A model generated the notes under the pieces. The model was not told the DNA's origin. It searched no databases and saw only the letters and a list, made by a program, of their open reading frames with translations. Source: DAONJL01 sp035405645 [NCBI: bacterium] (GTDB lineage: Bacteria > JAGOBX01 > DAONJL01). Taken from it: DNA of 9,258 nt. Of the stretch, positions 6,845-9,258 are shown piece after piece. Every line of letters begins with the position of its first letter. The stretch's first letter is position 1. The translations under genes and the position numbers were made by a program. The stretch lies in contig DAONJL010000073.1 in assembly GCA_035405645.1 (NCBI GenBank), forward strand, positions 1 to 9,258, in the 5' to 3' direction.

Positions 6845-7270
6845 TTATAATAATTCAACTTTTAACTGTTGAACTCTTTCACTTGATTTACTTTCTTCTT
6901 CTTCTTCTTTTACTTCTTTTACTTTTATTTCATCTGTTAATAATGATAAAAAAAGATTTTTTTTATTTAATTCTTTTTCTATTTCGCCTAAATTTTTAAT
7001 AAATTCTTTTAATTTATTTTTTTCATTTTCAAATTTCATTGTTGAATTTTCACTAATTTCATTCAAATAAATTGCTAATAATTTTCCTGTAAAATAATTG
7101 TTATTTGAAAAATAATTTATTATTTTTAATTGCTCAAATAATACTTCATTAAAATAATTAACTTTCCCTTTTTTTTCTGGTTTTAAATTATATTCTTTTA
7201 TCCAGAACTTTAAATTTCGTGGTGAAATCTTTAATAATGAAATTACCTCTTTTGTTGTATATAATCTCAT
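6845..7270 (-). CDS. Short MerR-family transcriptional regulator
   Basis: A 141-residue protein with a MerR-type winged helix-turn-helix at residues 3-70: YTTKEVISLLKISPRNLKFW, then the wing and a YF motif, then a helix ending near LLAIYL. Instead of an effector-binding domain it has a Lys/Glu-rich, probably coiled-coil helix (about 78-112). The tail includes five Glu in a row (122-126, encoded by five GAA repeats) and ends QQLKVELL. No metal-binding cysteines are present at all, so it is not a metal sensor. It probably dimerises through the helix and binds DNA; target and signal are unknown. The start has a strong GGAGG ten bases upstream (7281-7285), inside the end of the PilZ gene. Position between pilZ and rlmH suggests it may regulate this cluster, but no operator was identified. 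Confidence 0.86.
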   Translation of the reverse strand: MRLYTTKEVISLLKISPRNLKFWIKEYNLKPEKKGKVNYFNEVLFEQLKIINYFSNNNYFTGKLLAIYLNEISENSTMKFENEKNKLKEFIKNLGEIEKELNKKNLFLSLLTDEIKVKEVKEEEEESKSSERVQQLKVELL

Positions 7271-7275
7271 TTTAA

Positions 7276-7596
7276 TTATTCCTCCAATAAATTTAATATT
7301 TTCTTTATATCATCATTAAATGTTGGAGAATCTAAATCAATAAATTTTGCACCAATTTCATAATTTTTTTTATCTTTTTGTTTAACCCATATTATTTTTG
7401 CATAGGTCTTTATTTTTTTGCTTTTTATTTTTATCTCTATACTTATATATGAATTCGGTTCTAATTTTTCTTCTGTTAAAAAACAAAAGCCATCTTCACT
7501 TATATTCTTTATTCTTCCTGTTATATCCTCTAAAATCTTGATATATTTGAATTCTATATCAACTGGTATCCTTTTAAATTTTCTTTTTTCTATCAT
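7276..7596 (-). CDS. PilZ-domain cyclic-di-GMP-binding protein
   Basis: A stand-alone 106-residue PilZ domain, a small beta barrel that acts as a receptor for the second messenger cyclic-di-GMP. Both binding motifs are intact: RxxxR as R5-KFK-R9 near the N-terminus and NxSxxG as NISEDG at 31-36. Alternating strands follow (SYISIEIKIK, IKTYAKIIWVKQ, YEIGAKFIDLD) and a final helix at 95-105. With no other domain, it presumably acts by binding a partner. Translation starts at the ATG at 7596, with AAGGAG ten bases upstream (7607-7612), a spacing also seen for merR and the 63-residue gene. It lies 23 bases after paaK and is followed within five bases by merR, so it belongs to the same transcription unit. 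No cyclase or phosphodiesterase for cyclic-di-GMP is in the window. Confidence 0.93.
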   Translation of the reverse strand: MIEKRKFKRIPVDIEFKYIKILEDITGRIKNISEDGFCFLTEEKLEPNSYISIEIKIKSKKIKTYAKIIWVKQKDKKNYEIGAKFIDLDSPTFNDDIKKILNLLEE

Positions 7597-7619
7597 TTCA
7601 TTATTACTCCTTTTTTAAG

Positions 7620-8912
7620 TTATATCTCTCTTTCATCAAATACTCGTTTTGCTTTGCCCGTTGATTCTGGTAGAGAACCAGCACTAACTAATTCAACTCG
7701 CGGTGTTATAAGTATTTCATTTCTTAATGCGTGAATTATTTTTTCTCTTATTGCATTTACTTCTTTTAAATTGCCTGTAAAAAACTTTGGATTTAATTCT
7801 ATCTTTAAATACAATCTATCTAAATGGTCTTCTCGCTTTAATATTATTTGATAATTATTACCAACTTCTGGTATTCGCATTATAACCTGTTCGATTTGTG
7901 ATGGATATACATTTACACCACTAACTATAAACATATCATCTGTTCTACCTTTTATTCGCGAAATTCTTGTATGTGTTCGACCGCATTTACATTTTTCTTT
8001 ATATTTATAAACTATATCTTTTGTCTTATATCGTATTAAAGGCATTGCTTCACGAACCAATATAGTTAATACTAATTCACCTTCTTCACCATTTGATACT
8101 TCTTCGCCTGTGACTGGATTAATTATTTCTGCTATATAATAATCTTCCCATAAATGTAATCCTTCGCGTTCTGGACATTGAAATGCTACTGCTGGTCCAT
8201 TCATTTCTGATAGTCCATAACAATCATAAGCTTCAACTTTCATCATTTCTTCTATTCGTTTTTTTGTAAAATCAGAGTAAGGCTCTGCACCTAAAATTAA
8301 TCTTTTTACTGTTGTTGATTCTGGTTCAATGCCCATTTTAACTAATTCATTTATTAAATGTAAAGCATAACTTGGTGTAATATGTAATACTGTAACACCA
8401 AAATCCATTATAAATTTTATTTGGCGTGCTGTATTACCTGCACCAATTGGTATTACCAGACAGCCAATTTTTTCTGCACCATAATGAAGACAGAGACCAC
8501 CAGTAAATAAACCATAACTCATCATATTTTGAAAAACATCAGTTGAACGCACACCAGCCATATATAATGAACGAGCAACAATATTTGTATCACGCTCTAA
8601 ATCGCTTTTCGTCCAATATATTACAGTTGGTATGCCTGTTGTGCCTGATGATGAATGAAGTCGCACTAAATCTTTTTTATCTACTGCTAAAAAACCTGTT
8701 GGATATGCTTTCCTTAAATCATCTTTTGTTGTAAATGGAAACTTTTTTAAATCTGCTAATGTTTCTATGTTTGTATCTATTTTTAACTCTTTAAATTTAT
8801 GTTTATAATATTCTGTTTTTTCTGCATTTTTTATTGTTGCTTTTAATCGCTCTAATTGCAAATCCCTTAATTTTTTCTCTTCTATAAATTCAATTTCTTT
8901 TTCCCAACACAT
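7620..8912 (-). CDS. paaK: Phenylacetate-CoA ligase (PaaK family)
   Basis: A cytoplasmic adenylate-forming enzyme that activates an aryl or related acid with ATP and joins it to coenzyme A; phenylacetate is the family's usual substrate. The 430-residue length is standard. Visible motifs are the ATP-binding loop SSSGTTGIPT (87-96), GAEPYSD (208-214), YGLSEMNGP (232-240) and RYKTKDI with D299. Then come GRTDDMFIVSGVNVYPSQIE (322-341) and the C-terminal LPESTGKAKRV, with the likely catalytic K420. Cys246, His253, Cys308 and Cys310 form a set that is often metal-binding in this family. In many anaerobes paaK sits with indolepyruvate ferredoxin oxidoreductase and serves aromatic amino acid breakdown; those genes are not seen here. 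AAAAAGGAAA precedes the ATG, overlapping the end of the small gene upstream. Substrate is inferred from family only. Confidence 0.96.
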   Translation of the reverse strand: MCWEKEIEFIEEKKLRDLQLERLKATIKNAEKTEYYKHKFKELKIDTNIETLADLKKFPFTTKDDLRKAYPTGFLAVDKKDLVRLHSSSGTTGIPTVIYWTKSDLERDTNIVARSLYMAGVRSTDVFQNMMSYGLFTGGLCLHYGAEKIGCLVIPIGAGNTARQIKFIMDFGVTVLHITPSYALHLINELVKMGIEPESTTVKRLILGAEPYSDFTKKRIEEMMKVEAYDCYGLSEMNGPAVAFQCPEREGLHLWEDYYIAEIINPVTGEEVSNGEEGELVLTILVREAMPLIRYKTKDIVYKYKEKCKCGRTHTRISRIKGRTDDMFIVSGVNVYPSQIEQVIMRIPEVGNNYQIILKREDHLDRLYLKIELNPKFFTGNLKEVNAIREKIIHALRNEILITPRVELVSAGSLPESTGKAKRVFDEREI

Positions 8913-8925
8913 AATTATTTCCTTT

Positions 8926-9117
8926 TTATGATTTCTTTTCTTCTGCTTGCTCTTTTTTTTCTTTCTTTTTCATTTTATTTAATTTTCTTTGTGCTCTTTT
9001 TAATTTCTTTTTTAATTCTCTTAATCCTGCTTTATCTTCTGGTTCATTCTTTGCTTTGGCTTTTACTTTTTCTTTTAAGTTTTGAATTTTATTTTTTAGT
9101 TCTTCTTCATTTAACAT
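8926..9117 (-). CDS. Small Lys/Glu-rich helical protein
   Basis: A 63-residue protein made almost entirely of charged residues, with hydrophobic positions spaced as in one or two long helices (MLNEEELKNKIQNLKEKV, then GLRELKKKLKRAQRKLNKM). A short loop with a Pro (NEPEDKAG) separates the helices, suggesting a helical hairpin. There is no membrane segment or signal peptide. It is supported by a strong Shine-Dalgarno sequence (AAAAGGAGG, 9128-9136) ten bases before the ATG and by its place 13 bases ahead of paaK, the start of which needs its 3' end for a ribosome site. The strongly basic second helix could bind nucleic acid, but I recognise no family and assign no function. The hydrophobic + strand reading of the same bases is a shadow of its Lys codons. 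Confidence 0.75.
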   Translation of the reverse strand: MLNEEELKNKIQNLKEKVKAKAKNEPEDKAGLRELKKKLKRAQRKLNKMKKKEKKEQAEEKKS

Positions 9118-9127
9118 TTTATTTTTG

Positions 9128-9136
9128 CCTCCTTTT
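9128..9136 (-). promoter_or_regulatory. Strong Shine-Dalgarno sequence of the 63-residue gene
   Basis: On the - strand this reads AAAAGGAGG, ten bases before the ATG at 9117. It is one of the best ribosome-binding sites in the window and is the main evidence that the low-complexity gene behind it is translated. Confidence 0.8.
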
Positions 9137-9158
9137 GAAAAAAATATTTGATTTAAAA

Positions 9159-9187
9159 TTTTTAATATATTTCTTTTTTTTGGTCAA
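9159..9187 (-). promoter_or_regulatory. Candidate promoter of the - strand cluster
   Basis: On the - strand TTGACC (9187-9182) matches the -35 consensus at five of six bases. TAAAAA (9164-9159), a four-of-six match to the -10 box, follows after 17 bases. It sits about 40 bases upstream of the 63-residue gene and could start transcription of the whole paaK-pilZ-merR-rlmH-lnt cluster. A better -10-like TATATT is also present but only 12 bases away from TTGACC, which is too close. Confidence 0.35.
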
Positions 9188-9192
9188 GATTT

Positions 9193-9258
9193 TTATTTAA
9201 AACTTTCAGAAAATATCCCAGACATGGTATACCCCTTTGCAGCATTACGAATAGTAAG
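9193..9258 (-). CDS. Possible C-terminal end of an upstream - strand gene
   Basis: Read on the - strand from the edge, 21 codons are open and end in TAA at 9193-9195: LTIRNAAKGYTM then SGIFSESFK. It reads like protein, but I cannot place it in a family. If real, it would precede the 63-residue gene by 75 bases and could belong to the same cluster. It competes with a + strand reading of the same bases starting at 9224; both cannot be assumed. Confidence 0.22.
   Translation of the reverse strand, partial: LTIRNAAKGYTMSGIFSESFK
9224..9258 (+). CDS. Possible start of a divergent + strand gene, cut by the window edge
   Basis: An ATG at 9224 opens a frame to the edge reading MVYPFAALRIV. A few residues followed by PFxALR is the usual opening of DUF1015 proteins, but eleven residues prove little. 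No Shine-Dalgarno sequence is visible upstream. If correct, 9118-9223 would be a divergent promoter region, fitting the candidate - strand promoter there. The alternative is the - strand C-terminus listed over the same bases. Confidence 0.28.
   Translation, partial: MVYPFAALRIV

Noticed and set aside
7593-7601. Two-codon frame ATG-AAA-TGA overlapping the pilZ start
   Set aside because: The AAGGAG is five bases from it and ten from the pilZ ATG, but merR and the 63-residue gene use the same ten-base spacing, so no regulatory mini-frame is needed.
8928-9200. 90-residue, very hydrophobic + strand frame at the right end
   Set aside because: It is the antisense of Lys/Glu-rich codons and of A-runs, which read as Leu/Phe; there is no ribosome site and the - strand gene has a strong one.

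Overview
The window is a very A+T-rich stretch (roughly three quarters A+T by eye, not computed) from a bacterium using the standard stop codons: ten of the eleven complete or 3'-complete genes end in TAA and xseB ends in TGA. Apolipoprotein N-acyltransferase (Lnt), a predicted lipoprotein and a WecA/TagO-type lipid-carrier glycosyltransferase point to a diderm (Gram-negative-type) cell. A PilZ protein suggests cyclic-di-GMP signalling. I cannot assign a phylum from the sequence alone.

Two convergent gene clusters fill the window. The left one (+ strand, 2-4311) is tightly packed: the 3' part of a WecA/MraY-family sugar-1-phosphate transferase, a TPR-repeat lipoprotein, both subunits of exonuclease VII (xseA, xseB) and a 181-residue protein I do not recognise. 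Four of the five genes overlap or nearly touch, so they look like one transcription unit mixing envelope and DNA-repair functions. The right one (- strand, read from about 9117 down to 4898) is a small Lys/Glu-rich protein, phenylacetate-CoA ligase (paaK), a PilZ-domain protein, a short MerR-family regulator, the 23S rRNA methyltransferase RlmH and Lnt. Gaps are 0-23 bases and several genes have good Shine-Dalgarno sequences.

Between the clusters lies a 586-base gene-free region (4312-4897). Most of it is featureless A+T, but at 4717-4800 it holds a hairpin with a C-rich loop followed by a perfect 15-bp hairpin. The second hairpin is a good bidirectional terminator. Together they could form a roughly 95-nt small RNA on the + strand whose loop resembles the anti-Shine-Dalgarno sequence. 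This is the most interesting structure in the window and is an inference.

At the right edge (9193-9258) the sequence becomes less A+T-rich and could be either the start of a divergent + strand gene or the end of another - strand gene. It is too short to settle. No CRISPR array, tRNA, rRNA or insertion sequence was seen, and no clearly new multi-gene system.
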